Shown piece by piece: positions 14,527 through 24,100 of a stretch of 39,851 bases of DNA. The first letter of the stretch is position 1, and every line of letters begins with the position of its first letter. The translations under genes were made by a program, and so were the position numbers. Below the pieces are notes generated by a model. It was not told where the DNA came from, did not search any database, and saw nothing but the letters and a program-made list of their open reading frames with translations. The stretch covers positions 1 to 39,851 of the forward strand of contig JAJYHY010000031.1 in the NCBI GenBank assembly GCA_021784555.1, written 5' to 3'. The DNA comes from a bacterium (lineage in GTDB: Bacteria > Verrucomicrobiota > Verrucomicrobiia > Limisphaerales > UBA8199).

Positions 14527-16173
14527 ACAGGCAGGAGTAACGGCTTGGTGGCATCGGCTCACCTCGTCCGCCAAGACCTCCGGCGTCCAGCCCAAAGCGC
14601 CGGCCATCCACTGGCCAACCTGCCCAAGGAGACCCTCAGCCTCACGGTGATAAAACGCCCAGCCGGCGCGCCGGAGCATCACATCGTCGAGATGAACGGC
14701 CCATTCACTGGCGATAAACTGCTGGACCCTACCCGCTGTGACCGGCGGCGGCAGGATGCCACCAAGGTCCTGATTTGGAACCGAAGCTCCGGAGGGGCGA
14801 CCTCGATCAGAGGGAGGCTGTGGCACGGCCAACAGCGGTTCCGTAGCGGTCCGGCAAGGCAGCGCCCGGCATCCAAGATAACTCACGACTTGATCCACTG
14901 TCTGCTCCGCCATGAGCCGGTAAGTGGTGAGTTTGCCTCCGGCAACGTCCCACCACCCAGGCTCCGGCCGGCGAATCTCGTGCGAGCGCGAAATCTCGGA
15001 AGGGGAGCCGTTGGGATCGGCAAGCAAGGGGCGGACGCCGGCCCAGGCGGCGACTAGATCATCCTCCGCAAGGGCGGCGTCGGGGAAGAACCGGTTCACC
15101 GTCCGTAGCAGGTAAGCGATATCGGCTCGTTCGGCCCGGACGTCCTCCGGCGCGCCGCGGTAGTCGGTATCGGTCGTGCCGATAATGACGCGTTCGCCCC
15201 ATGGGATGACGAAGAGAATACGTTTGCCCTCGGTCAACACCACGGCCTCGGGCACCGACAGCCGGAGCTTTTCGATCACGATATGGATGCCCTTGGTCAG
15301 GCGCAATTTGACGCGGCTGCGCAGGAAGCCTTCAGCCCACGGGCCCGTGGCGTTAATGATGGTTCGGGTCCGAACGGCGAGGGCTTTGCCCGCCAGGCGG
15401 TCTTCCACCACGCACCGCCAAACCCCCGCCTCGCGGTTTGCTTCCTTCAAAGCGCAGTAATTGAGCGGGGTGACGCCATGGCGCGCCGCGGATTTCAAGG
15501 TGTCGAGGACCAGCCGCGCGTCATTCGTCAGGGCGTCATAGTATCGGACGGCTCCGGTTAGTCCTTCGCGCCTCAGACCCGGAACCAATTCGGCGGCCAC
15601 GGCCCGGTCCAGCCCGCGCGACTTCCCGAAATTTCGTCTCCCGCAAAGCAGGTCATAAATCTTGACGCCGATGCGCAGTTGCCATAGGGGCCAGCCGGAG
15701 CCTCGATAGGACGGAAAGATGAACGGCAAGGGTTGGGCCAAATGCGGGGCGATCTGATGAAGTATCCTCTTTTCCAGGCTTGCCTCGCGGACCAAGCCGA
15801 GCCGTCCCTGGGCCAGGTAACGCAGCCCGCCGTGGAGCAGGCGGCTGGAACGGCTGCTCGTGCCCGAGGCGAAGTCGTTCCGCTCGATGAGTCCGACGCT
15901 CAACCCACGCATCGCGGCGTCCCGCGCAACGCCCGCGCCTACGATCCCGCCGCCGGCCACCAATACGTCCAGCGCCCGCCCCGTGACCGCGGCGAGCGAA
16001 TCATTCCGGCCCCGCGAAATGGCGGGTGCTGGGCCATTCATTTGTAACTGCTCAGGTGGTGATAGGAGCGCGGACGCCCTCGTCCGCGTCCCCAGGAGGC
16101 CGCAGCCGCGGACGCGGGCGTCCGCGCTCCTATCGCGTGCATCTGGCAGCTTGACCTGGGCAGTCATATTCAT
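14506..16173 (-). CDS. glpD: FAD-dependent glycerol-3-phosphate dehydrogenase
   Basis: A 555-residue GlpD/GlpA-type DAO-family flavoprotein. It oxidises sn-glycerol-3-phosphate to dihydroxyacetone phosphate and passes electrons to quinone at the inner membrane. Visible: LDVLVAGGGIVGAGVARDAA for the FAD dinucleotide fold, LIERNDFASGTSSRSSRLLHGGLRYL (a GlpD signature), ATGPWAEGFL, and the C-terminal domain after about 400 with GGKLTTYRLMAEQ. The start at 16173 overlaps the upstream HAD gene by ATGA, implying translational coupling. Residues about 14-38 are encoded by a palindromic DNA repeat and precede normal homology, so an alternative start at 16041 (MNGPAPAIS) would exclude it. The last codons come from another repeat. 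Overlap with a HAD phosphatase suggests a shared glycerol-phosphate role. Confidence 0.9.
   Translation of the reverse strand: MNMTAQVKLPDARDRSADARVRGCGLLGTRTRASALLSPPEQLQMNGPAPAISRGRNDSLAAVTGRALDVLVAGGGIVGAGVARDAAMRGLSVGLIERNDFASGTSSRSSRLLHGGLRYLAQGRLGLVREASLEKRILHQIAPHLAQPLPFIFPSYRGSGWPLWQLRIGVKIYDLLCGRRNFGKSRGLDRAVAAELVPGLRREGLTGAVRYYDALTNDARLVLDTLKSAARHGVTPLNYCALKEANREAGVWRCVVEDRLAGKALAVRTRTIINATGPWAEGFLRSRVKLRLTKGIHIVIEKLRLSVPEAVVLTEGKRILFVIPWGERVIIGTTDTDYRGAPEDVRAERADIAYLLRTVNRFFPDAALAEDDLVAAWAGVRPLLADPNGSPSEISRSHEIRRPEPGWWDVAGGKLTTYRLMAEQTVDQVVSYLGCRALPCRTATEPLLAVPQPPSDRGRPSGASVPNQDLGGILPPPVTAGRVQQFIASEWAVHLDDVMLRRAGWAFYHREAEGLLGQVGQWMAGALGWTPEVLADEVSRCHQAVTPACTKQSAR
16061..16134. repeat. 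28-bp-arm inverted repeat inside the N-terminal coding region of glpD
   Basis: GATAGGAGCGCGGACGCC (start of the left arm, 16061-16088) pairs with 16107-16134 over 28 bp with one mismatch, around an 18-nt loop. Translated on the minus strand it gives SADARVRGCGLLGTRTRASA, with no stop, between the coupled ATG at 16173 and the first conserved GlpD residues. It is very GC-rich and self-complementary, and looks like a dispersed repeat that landed in the 5' end of the gene without breaking the frame. Confidence 0.75.
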
Positions 16174-17042
16174 TTCGCGCCCACCCTCTCAAAGGCCGCC
16201 CGGAGCATCGCGCCAAAATCGGCCAGCGTCGGCGCCACGAGGTCCGGCGGCGGAACCGCCTCAGTGGCGTCCTGACGCGAGGCCTCGCCAGTGAGCACCA
16301 GCACGCCCAAGGCGCCCGCGCGGCGCGCCATTTCCATGTCCGTGTAGAGCCGGTCGCCTACCATGGCCAACTCATCCGGGCGCAGGGAGTGCCTGAGCAG
16401 AATGCCGCGCAGCATGGCTGGGTCGGGTTTGCCAAGCACCGCGGTAGGCGCGCGCCCGGTAGCCCGTTCCAAAGCGGCGCAGAGTGAACCACAATCGACC
16501 AGCACCGTGGGCAGATTGGTTGGGCAGACACGATCGGGATTGGTGGCGACCCACGGTTTGCCCTTGGAAATCCACCAGGCCGCGCGGCAGAGGCGCGGGT
16601 AGGTCAGCGTCGTATCGAATCCGACCAGCACCGCATCCGGCTCCGCTCCGGGGTCATCGGGCATGAGGGTGAATCCCGCCGAGGCGACTTCTTCGCACAT
16701 ACTCGGAGTCCCAAGGACAAATAGCTTTCCGACTTCTGGCCAGTTCTCTTTGAGGAAGAGCGTCGTGGCCTGTAGCGACGTATAAAGCTGATCCTGGGCC
16801 ACCGGCACTCCCAAACGTTCAAGCCGCTTGAGATAATCCTCCAGGCTTTGCGAGGGATTATTGGTCAAAAAGGTGTAGCCGAGACCCAGCTCTTTGAGCA
16901 GCGCCAAGAACGGCACCGTGCTCTCAAACAGCAGGCCCCCTTTGTAAATCGTGCCGTCCATGTCGAGGGCAACATGGCGGAGGGTGCTTAGTCGGTCGCG
17001 CGCCGTCATAACGTGTTGAAATAACACTACGCCGGCGAGCAT
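16170..17042 (-). CDS. HAD-IIA family phosphatase (NagD/PGP-like)
   Basis: A 290-residue haloacid-dehalogenase hydrolase of subclass IIA. Motif I is DMDGTIYKGG with the nucleophile Asp and acid/base Asp. Motif II is FLTNNPSQS, motif III the Lys in AVLGKPD, and motif IV GDRLYTDMEMARRAG. The large C2 cap between motifs II and III is present. Such enzymes dephosphorylate 2-phosphoglycolate, glycerol-3-phosphate, nucleotides or p-nitrophenyl phosphate. The 4-bp overlap with glpD makes glycerol-3-phosphate a reasonable guess but not a demonstrated substrate. Start choice: ATG at 17042, with CAAGG a few bases upstream; a TTG at 17048 and an ATG at 17009 are also in frame, the last nearest to homology. 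Confidence 0.88.
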   Translation of the reverse strand: MLAGVVLFQHVMTARDRLSTLRHVALDMDGTIYKGGLLFESTVPFLALLKELGLGYTFLTNNPSQSLEDYLKRLERLGVPVAQDQLYTSLQATTLFLKENWPEVGKLFVLGTPSMCEEVASAGFTLMPDDPGAEPDAVLVGFDTTLTYPRLCRAAWWISKGKPWVATNPDRVCPTNLPTVLVDCGSLCAALERATGRAPTAVLGKPDPAMLRGILLRHSLRPDELAMVGDRLYTDMEMARRAGALGVLVLTGEASRQDATEAVPPPDLVAPTLADFGAMLRAAFERVGAK

Positions 17043-17060
17043 TGTCAAAGCCTTGTACGC

Positions 17061-17079
17061 GTTTGTGATTTGCGATTGG
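17061..17079 (-). promoter_or_regulatory. Upstream motif CCAATCGCAAATCACAAAC (copy 1)
   Basis: Read on the minus strand this near-copy of CCAATCGCAAATCGCAAAT lies 18 bp before the HAD gene start. The same motif, in the same orientation to the gene, precedes the genes starting at 26265 and 39813. It could be a regulator site or a short dispersed repeat. Confidence 0.35.
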
Positions 17080-17129
17080 AGCGGCTATTTCGTCTTTTGG
17101 CCGGGTCGCTGCTGCCCACAGGCGGCTCG

Positions 17130-18154
17130 TCAGAGCCGCGACAAGCTCACCGCCCGAACCATGAACAGGGAGGCGGGAATGCCTTTCCCGGAGACATCGC
17201 CCAGGAACAGCACCATCCGCTCCGGCCCGGCGGCGTCCTGCCGTTGGACGGCCAGGATGGCTTCTCTGCCGGAGCCGACCGCATCCACGCGACTGGCGAT
17301 GGTGCCCAGGAGTTCCTGGAGGATTTCGCGCGCGGCGGGGTTGTCGTCCACGACCAGCACGCGCAGGGGGTAAGCCGTTCCGGAATCATCCTGGCCCCGG
17401 CCTGCTCCGCGCCCGCCTGGATCCAGACGGTGCAGAAGAAGGTGCTGCCGACGCCGGGCTGGCTTTCCAGCCAGATGCGCCCGCCCATGAGTTCGACCAA
17501 ACGGCGGCAGATGGTCAGGCCCAGCCCGGCGCCGCCGTGCTTGCGGGTGGTGGACATGTCGGCCTGGGTGAAAGGCTGGAACAGCTTGGCCGCCTGTTCG
17601 GGCGTCATGCCGATGCCGGTGTCGCGCACGGAAAACTTGAGTTGGACTTTCTCGCCCGTCCGTTCGAGCAGTTCGGCTTCGAGGCGGATTTCGTGGCTCA
17701 TGTTCGCCAAGAACATGGACTTCATTTCGGTGGCCTCCTTGGCCTTCTGCATGGCGGCCGATGAGTTGGTCGCGCGTGCGAGCCAGTTGGCATTGTCCGG
17801 CGAAGCATAAATGGGGCGCCGTGAATGGCCCGCCTGGCCCACCGTGCCGCACCCGCGGGCAAACGCGTGCTGGAGCTCCGGGCTGTCGGGATACGCATGG
17901 GCGGCCAGGCGCCGAAAAACCCCATCCGACCGGGCCACAAACAACGCCCCGGCGGGCGCCTCCAGAAAGTCGATAGCGCCCGCCAAGCCCTGTTCCGCCA
18001 CTTGCTGGACGCTGAGATCGCCCCGCAACGCGCTGTTGAGCGCCGAGAGGCTGGATTCGAGCAGAGCTCGCTCCTCGGACTGGCGCGTCAGTTTCTCCAG
18101 TTCGGTGGCGCGCGCCGCCAACTCCGCCGTTTGTTCGTTAACCGCAGCTCCCAA
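17130..18154 (-). pseudogene. Decayed hybrid histidine kinase (GAF-HisKA-HATPase-REC-SpoIIE relics)
   Basis: Fragments in order on the minus strand: a coiled-coil linker ([16 protein letters not shown]), about 70 residues of a GAF domain that stops short, then ANMSHEIR from the kinase H-box. This joins directly to [10 protein letters not shown] and [19 protein letters not shown], so most of HisKA and the N-box of the ATPase are gone. After a frameshift near 17370 another frame gives [20 protein letters not shown], the first half of a receiver domain without its phospho-acceptor region. Last comes [17 protein letters not shown] from a PP2C/SpoIIE phosphatase, then a stop. At least three internal deletions and one frameshift are needed to explain this, and a sensor N-terminus is also absent. 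No function is expected. Upstream, 18266-18463 holds nothing I recognise. Confidence 0.8.
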
Positions 18155-18463
18155 TCGGAACCGCGCGCGAGGCCGGTGGTCTTGAATAGTTGTGTCATGG
18201 ATGTGCGCGCTGCTTCGAACACTCTCGCGTCGGCATTGAGGCGAGACTATAGATATAGACGTTAGGATCGAAAAGCAGGTGGATAAGCTGTTGGGGCAGG
18301 GCCTGGACAGCGCCCCCTGGAAAAACCGCCGCCGGAAGTGAGAACTTAGTGTAAGTACCTAATGTGTAGCATCTTACGATTCGCGCACCAAAACCCTCCG
18401 GCCCTCCTCTGAGCGGCTTTCTGTCACATAAAAATCCCTTTGACCTTTTCGGAGAACCTCGAG

Positions 18464-21400
18464 CTACTCGCCAACTGCCCGGTAGAAACCCGCCCTGGAG
18501 ACCGCCGTTAGGTCCACATCGAACTCGGCATTTCCCGCTGAGTCGGTCACGAAGCTGCCGATGTCCGTCCAGCTCTCAAGGTCTGCGCTACGTTGAATCC
18601 GGCAGCGAGTAGTTGGGTCTCCCCGGATCAAAATCCGCAGGGCATCGCCCGTGCGCTCGACGCTCAGCGCCAGCGGCGCGAGGGTGAGACTCGCACGCTG
18701 GCTGGTGACCATCGAGACGACGTTGCTCACCGCGACCGAATAATCCGCGGCATCCGAGGCTTGAACATTGTTGAGCGTCAGGGCGGCGTTTGTGGCGCCA
18801 AGAATCGGCACGCCATCTTTAAACCACTGGTACGCCGGCGGCGGGTTTCCGCTCGTCTCAACCTGAAAACTCGCCGGCCAGCCCTGGGCGGCTACAACCT
18901 CTTCAGGCTGCTTAAGGATTTGGGGCGCAGCCACCGGCGCGCAGACGCAAATGCAACCTTGCCACCCTTGGTCAGCCACGTAAAGGTCGGCCACGTAAAG
19001 GATTCCCTCATCATCGCTGGCAATGGCGATGGGGTCCAGACCGGCGTTCTCCCCGATCCCGTCGGGCGTGCTGCCGCCCGGAGCCGGAGCACCTCCGGCA
19101 ATCGTTGTTACCAGGCCGAGTGGCGTGATCCTGCGGAGAAGCCTGGAGTCCAGGACATAGACGTTCTCAGCCGCGTCGGTGGCAATGCCCTTTATGGCCT
19201 GGAACCGCGCTTCCGTGCCCAGGCCATCGACCTGCCCGAGTTCGGCAGTCGATCCTGCCAGAAGGTTCGTCTGTCCATCGGGTGTGATCCGCCACACGGA
19301 CTGGCCACGGTCACGGAGGGTTTCATAGGCAACATAGACGTCGCCGGACTTCCCGACGGCGATGGGGCCCGGAACAAGCCCATTAATCTTGCACCACGTC
19401 GTCACGGCGCCTCCGGGCGTGACCTCCCTGACGGCACCGCCGAGATCTGCCACATAAGCATTGCCAGCGGCATCAACAGCCATCCATGCCGGCGACACAA
19501 AACGCGCCTGGGCGCCGACTCCATCGACGTAGCCTTGGACCCGCGGGGCGCCCGCCAAAGTGCTGACCATGCCGTCGGGCGTGATCTTCCGAATTGTGTA
19601 GTTCAACGTGTCGGCAACATAGACCGTCCCTGAGGCGTCCGTGGCCAGTCCTTGTTGGGAGCTAAAGCGCGCCTCGGCGACAGGTCCGTCATTGGTCCCG
19701 GGCCAAACCTCGTTCCCGGCCCACAGCGCGGCTTGTCCATCCGCCGACACTCGGACGATCGCGCTCATCGCTGTCACATACAGAATGTGAGAGTGGTCGA
19801 GGGTGATAGCCTCGGGGAATCCAATGTTTAGGAGTTTGGCAACCACAGTGTAAGGGACCGTCACCAGAATCGCGGGGGCGCTGGTGGCGCTCAGGCTCTC
19901 ATTCGCCACGATGCACCGAAACCCGTCGCCATCCATCTCTGGGGTCCCGCGCGTGACCTCCAGGCTTGGCGTCCGCGAGCCGAGATAGACGGCGCTGTCC
20001 TGGAGATTCGTCCATACCAGTGTCCCCGCTGCTTCGCGCTGCCATTGATAACTTGGCGGCTCGTAGCCCTCGGTCGCCACCGTAAAGGATGCGCTCCGAC
20101 CGGGCAAAACCTGTTGGTTGGCCGGGTTCGTCGTGAAGACGGGGATGATATTCAGGCGGGCCGGCGCGCTGAAAGTGAAGCCCCACACGTTGCTCGCCAC
20201 GCAGCGGTAACGGTCGCCGTCCACTGCATCATTCGCGCCGCTGACTGTCAGGCGGGCGGTCTGGCATCCGCTCCAACTGCCTCCGTCGTTCAGCGTCGTC
20301 CACTGCGCCGCGCCCCGGGGCTGCCGCTGCCATTGAAAGCCCGGCAATGGGTTTCCCTCCACCGCTATGACGAACGAGATGTTCTGCCCCAGGGCCACGG
20401 GGCTGTTTGTCGGCTCGGTGACTATCAGTGGCGGCGTATGGGGCGGTACCAGCGTCAGATCCGCTCCCCACACGTTGCCGCACGGCCCAGTGGCGTTGAG
20501 CGATTTGCCCGTCACGCATTGCCCCGCCCCAACGCCATAGTCTGCCTTGACCGCGCTGAGTGCCAACTCCGTGTCCGAGGGCACCGCCACCAGCCCGTAA
20601 TAGCCCAGCGCATCGCTGACCGCCGTCCGGCTCCCTCCCCCAGCCCATTGGCCGGTAACCGTGGCTCCGGCAATCCCCACCCCATTCGTGTCCAGCACCC
20701 GGCCGCTCACCACCTCCCCCGTGCCGTTGGTGAAGATGTTGTAGAAAACGCTCACAATCGATGTGAATTGAAACAATCCCGTATCCACCTCCGGCAGGTT
20801 ATACCAAGCATCGGCAAGCCCATCCCATCCCAGGTTCAAATGGTTGTATAACGTCCCAAAATCATACCCGTAGCCGTCGCACACAAACTCGTGCTCGCCC
20901 GTCGTGAGGCATACCGGCACCTTGGCCTCCAGGTCCGGCAGCACCTCGTGAACAAAATCACTGCCCATCCCCAGCGTCGCGACCATGTTGCCATAATGAA
21001 ACGTGTTGGTTAGCTCCTCTCTCTGCAATGTGCCCGAAGAGCTGCCGGCGCTGTAAGAGGTCCGCGAGGCCGCCCCCAAATCCGCCATCAGGGCTCCAAT
21101 GGCCTGCCGTTGCGCTTGGGTCGTGCCCGGGCCGGGAACCAGCGGCATTTGCTCCCAATCATAAGGCCCGCCGCGCCCGTCGCCTCCCCGCAGCGCATAA
21201 GTGGCCGACATGCCATCTACATGGATGCTGTAGCTGTTGGTTCCCACAGGCTGGCTGGGATAGCGATAATAGCGCATGATCTGGCCCCAGGCCGTCGGAT
21301 TGCAGCCGCAGGGATAATTGCTGGAGGCGCCGGCCTCGTAAGGTGGCGTGTAGTAATTGTAGCAGGCCACGCCCGCCCCGGAGCCGCCCGGGATCGTTAG

Positions 21401-21997
21401 CTGGCCCCATTGGCTTTGGACAAAGGGCGCAACCCGGACACTGTCGAGAGTGTCCACGCCCTTGCCTTTGGGACTTCGTCCCGGCGCGGACTGCTCCAGC
21501 AGACGCCACTTGGGCCGCGGCGAACTGCCGGCCAAAGCCCCGGCTCTTATGGCCCGCCCCCCTTCCACGATCCGCCGGGGCAGGTCACGGCTCAACAAGC
21601 CAAGGAGCGGATTCAGCGGGTCCGCTTGGAAATGACCCTTCGAGCTAAAGGCGATGATCGGCTCCACGCTATCATCGGCTGAAACGACGACGAAGCCTTC
21701 CGGTTGGAGTCGCGCAACATAGCAGAGTGTCTGGCCATCGGAACCCGGAATGGGGGTTGGAGCGCCCATCGGCTGGCCAAGGCGCTCGCCCAGTGGCGCG
21801 GAGTTGGCCGCTAGCCAGTGGCTGAGGACCACGGCTGCCTGCTCAGGCGGTTGGGGCGCAGACCAGGTTCTGGCACAAAGACACAGCCAAAAAACCGCGC
21901 AAAGGCAATGAAGGGCCGTTGTCTGACGTCTTTGGGTGAGCGAGGTGAAACGCTCATGGCGCTGGCGATTTGGGGTCGGCTCATGTTCCGAATTCAT
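18464..21997 (-). CDS. Secreted streptopain-family (peptidase C10) multidomain protease
   Basis: A 1177-residue exported cysteine protease. After a hydrophobic signal segment (LHCLCAVFWLCLCARTWSA, about 26-46) comes a Spi-type propeptide (GFVVVSADDSVEPIIAFSS). The C10 catalytic domain has Cys near 232 in GCNPTAWGQIMRYYRYP, YDWEQMPL and ALMADLGAASRTSYS as in SpeB, His369 in GEHEFVCDGYG, and LNLGWDGLADAWYNL. A carboxypeptidase-regulatory-like domain follows, then two Ig-like domains (QWQR cores), an NHL beta-propeller (ITPDG...LAG repeats), a third Ig-like domain, and a C-terminal module ending W...GFYRAVGE. I chose the ATG at 21997 (MNSEHEP), preceded by AAGAG; longer starts to 22087 exist. 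The gene follows another secreted protein by about 150 bp on the same strand. Confidence 0.9.
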   Translation of the reverse strand: MNSEHEPTPNRQRHERFTSLTQRRQTTALHCLCAVFWLCLCARTWSAPQPPEQAAVVLSHWLAANSAPLGERLGQPMGAPTPIPGSDGQTLCYVARLQPEGFVVVSADDSVEPIIAFSSKGHFQADPLNPLLGLLSRDLPRRIVEGGRAIRAGALAGSSPRPKWRLLEQSAPGRSPKGKGVDTLDSVRVAPFVQSQWGQLTIPGGSGAGVACYNYYTPPYEAGASSNYPCGCNPTAWGQIMRYYRYPSQPVGTNSYSIHVDGMSATYALRGGDGRGGPYDWEQMPLVPGPGTTQAQRQAIGALMADLGAASRTSYSAGSSSGTLQREELTNTFHYGNMVATLGMGSDFVHEVLPDLEAKVPVCLTTGEHEFVCDGYGYDFGTLYNHLNLGWDGLADAWYNLPEVDTGLFQFTSIVSVFYNIFTNGTGEVVSGRVLDTNGVGIAGATVTGQWAGGGSRTAVSDALGYYGLVAVPSDTELALSAVKADYGVGAGQCVTGKSLNATGPCGNVWGADLTLVPPHTPPLIVTEPTNSPVALGQNISFVIAVEGNPLPGFQWQRQPRGAAQWTTLNDGGSWSGCQTARLTVSGANDAVDGDRYRCVASNVWGFTFSAPARLNIIPVFTTNPANQQVLPGRSASFTVATEGYEPPSYQWQREAAGTLVWTNLQDSAVYLGSRTPSLEVTRGTPEMDGDGFRCIVANESLSATSAPAILVTVPYTVVAKLLNIGFPEAITLDHSHILYVTAMSAIVRVSADGQAALWAGNEVWPGTNDGPVAEARFSSQQGLATDASGTVYVADTLNYTIRKITPDGMVSTLAGAPRVQGYVDGVGAQARFVSPAWMAVDAAGNAYVADLGGAVREVTPGGAVTTWCKINGLVPGPIAVGKSGDVYVAYETLRDRGQSVWRITPDGQTNLLAGSTAELGQVDGLGTEARFQAIKGIATDAAENVYVLDSRLLRRITPLGLVTTIAGGAPAPGGSTPDGIGENAGLDPIAIASDDEGILYVADLYVADQGWQGCICVCAPVAAPQILKQPEEVVAAQGWPASFQVETSGNPPPAYQWFKDGVPILGATNAALTLNNVQASDAADYSVAVSNVVSMVTSQRASLTLAPLALSVERTGDALRILIRGDPTTRCRIQRSADLESWTDIGSFVTDSAGNAEFDVDLTAVSRAGFYRAVGE

Positions 21998-22154
21998 CGT
22001 ATGTTCTCTTGAGGGGGAGGTCATGTCGGGAGCTTTCATAACCGCCCGCCAATAAAGGTAATTAGCAATTTGACGGCGCCGCGGCAAGAATTCGTGAATG
22101 ATTATCAGACCGTAGAAATGCCCTTCAGCTTCGCAGTTCGCCGCCTGCGCTCGC

Positions 22155-23915
22155 TCAGGGCCGGCGCACGCGGAAGAAGCCCTGCGGCGTGTCGGAATTG
22201 AATGGCGTCGTGACCTGCCAGCGGCCGGCGGGCGCGGTGTTTGTCAGCCACGGCGTCCATTGCGGTTTTGAAAGGCCCGCGGTCGTTTCCCAGACGTAGT
22301 TGGAGCCCTCGACGCCCCTAAAGCAGAATTTCAGTTGGTCCGGTTGGTGACGATGAATCTTGAGTGTATTTGGCGGCAGCGGTTGCACGACCACGTTGGT
22401 GGCGACGGCCCGGCCCGTCAGGCCGTTCTTGTCCGTGACAGTCACCGAAAACGTCCGCGTGCCGGCGCCGATGTCCGGCACCGTCCAGCGATACGGCGCA
22501 AAATCCCATGCACTGTGGCTCACGCCCAGGTTGGCAGCGCCGTCCAGGAATTCGACGGCGGCGATGTCGCCGTTACCCGGAGTCACCTGGGCGACCAGGG
22601 TGAGGTCGGAGCATTCGCCCAGCACCGTGTTGTTGGTGGGATAAACCAGCGTGACGACCGGGCTATCGTTCACCACCGAGATGTGAACCGGGGCCGACGT
22701 GGTGGCATTCCCGCCGCCGTCAAACGCCACGGCCGTCAAGGTGTAGTCTCCGGCGGGCTCATCGACGGGCGGCGCGCCAAATGGCAGGGAGTCGTCCGAC
22801 CCCACCCGCGTGGAGCCGACGTAAAACTCTACGCGCTGGACTGTGCCGCCGGCTTCTGTGGCGTCGGCAGAGATATAGAGGGTTGCCGGGGCGGTGAAGC
22901 TGGAGTTGTTGGTCGGGGAGGTGATTTGCACTTGCATCGGCGCGACGGCCAGTTGCCCTGCCAGGACGATCCGGGGACGGTTGCCATCGCCCGACGCCAG
23001 AAGAATGTCGCCCGTGACCGGGTCCACCGTCGCGCCCCGCACCAGGTAGAAGTCAGTGAGGAAATCGCGCAAGGTCGAGGCAATGGGATCGCCTGCGGCG
23101 TCCACCTGGTAAGTCACCACCCGGTCGTCCAGGTCGCTGGGGATCAAAACGCTGTCCTTGCCGAAGCCGGGCTGGTTTCCATGCACAAAAGCCAACCCGG
23201 AGGCGTAGCTGACGATCTCGATGGACTTGGTGGGCGCTGACAGAGTGTAGGTTCCCGCGCCGTCGCCGGCGAAAGGCACGTCATACCAGCCCGAGCTCCG
23301 GGTCAGAACCTTCAAAGTGCCCGCGCCCGGAAAACCCGGCGGCACCAGCAACACCGCGTCCGGCCGGTCGCTCATGCCCAAATCCCGCAACCGGGTTTGC
23401 TTGGTCGGCCCCGTGGCGCCTGGAGGGATCTGGCTGATCCCTTCGTCCATCTGCGAGGTGTAAAAGAGAACGCCGCCGGGGCCGTAGGCCAGGCCGCCCC
23501 CGATGCCGCCCTGGACATCGAGCGGCTGTTCAGGCGGGATGCCCGGCGCGTCGGCAACATAAGACGCCGTCGTGGCAAAAGCCGTGATGTGGTTCTGGGT
23601 GTCGCGGGTCAGGTGAATCTGGTAGATCTTGGCCGTAGGATTGCCGGCATCGCCCGCAACCAGGAGGACGTTGGAAGCGCCCGCCTTAAAGACTATCCCG
23701 CCGTAGGCCCCCGGCACGTCCCCGGCCGCGCCCAAATCACGGACGCTATAGCTCCCGGCAAAGTCCGGCGCCAACGTCTGGGCCGTGGCGGTCAAGCCGG
23801 CCAGCAGAGCGATGCCGCAAACCAGCGTTCCGAGGCTTTTCACTGGCCTCAGAGCGTGGCTTGGGTTTGGGGTTTTAGGTTCCAGCCTTATTTCGGCTTT
23901 CGGGGTTGGTTTCAT
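22155..23915 (-). CDS. Secreted protein with Ig-like repeats and F[FY]R C-terminus
   Basis: A 586-residue exported protein of unknown function. A signal peptide is visible (LGTLVCGIALLAGLTATAQT, about 28-47). A roughly 280-residue beta-rich domain follows, whose VTGDILLASGDGNRP and SYSVRDLG stretches suggest a propeller. Then come two bacterial Ig-like domains of the Big/DUF type (VQITSPTNNSSF..., VVTLVYPTNNTVLGE...). The last module (NYVWETTAGLS...W...PQGFFRVRRP) resembles the C-termini of the C10 protease and of the giant glycine-rich protein in this window. I start at the ATG at 23915 (MKPTPKAEI); upstream ATGs to 24068 would add 51 residues unlike a signal peptide. It is divergent from a LuxR-type regulator and upstream of the protease gene, so co-regulation is plausible. 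Confidence 0.75.
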   Translation of the reverse strand: MKPTPKAEIRLEPKTPNPSHALRPVKSLGTLVCGIALLAGLTATAQTLAPDFAGSYSVRDLGAAGDVPGAYGGIVFKAGASNVLLVAGDAGNPTAKIYQIHLTRDTQNHITAFATTASYVADAPGIPPEQPLDVQGGIGGGLAYGPGGVLFYTSQMDEGISQIPPGATGPTKQTRLRDLGMSDRPDAVLLVPPGFPGAGTLKVLTRSSGWYDVPFAGDGAGTYTLSAPTKSIEIVSYASGLAFVHGNQPGFGKDSVLIPSDLDDRVVTYQVDAAGDPIASTLRDFLTDFYLVRGATVDPVTGDILLASGDGNRPRIVLAGQLAVAPMQVQITSPTNNSSFTAPATLYISADATEAGGTVQRVEFYVGSTRVGSDDSLPFGAPPVDEPAGDYTLTAVAFDGGGNATTSAPVHISVVNDSPVVTLVYPTNNTVLGECSDLTLVAQVTPGNGDIAAVEFLDGAANLGVSHSAWDFAPYRWTVPDIGAGTRTFSVTVTDKNGLTGRAVATNVVVQPLPPNTLKIHRHQPDQLKFCFRGVEGSNYVWETTAGLSKPQWTPWLTNTAPAGRWQVTTPFNSDTPQGFFRVRRP

Positions 23916-24100
23916 GGTGCTTGTACTTCGATTCTCTTTCCATTGCTTTCTGCCGGTTCCCATCCTCTTGAGATGCCCGCGTTTAAGGCTTGCATCCCAC
24001 GATGAATCGCCAGAAATTTCGCCTGGATTAGACCCGGTGCATTGGCGGTTGTAAATACGCGGATCCACGTAGCCCCCGGGGTGTCGGATTCTTCAAAGGC

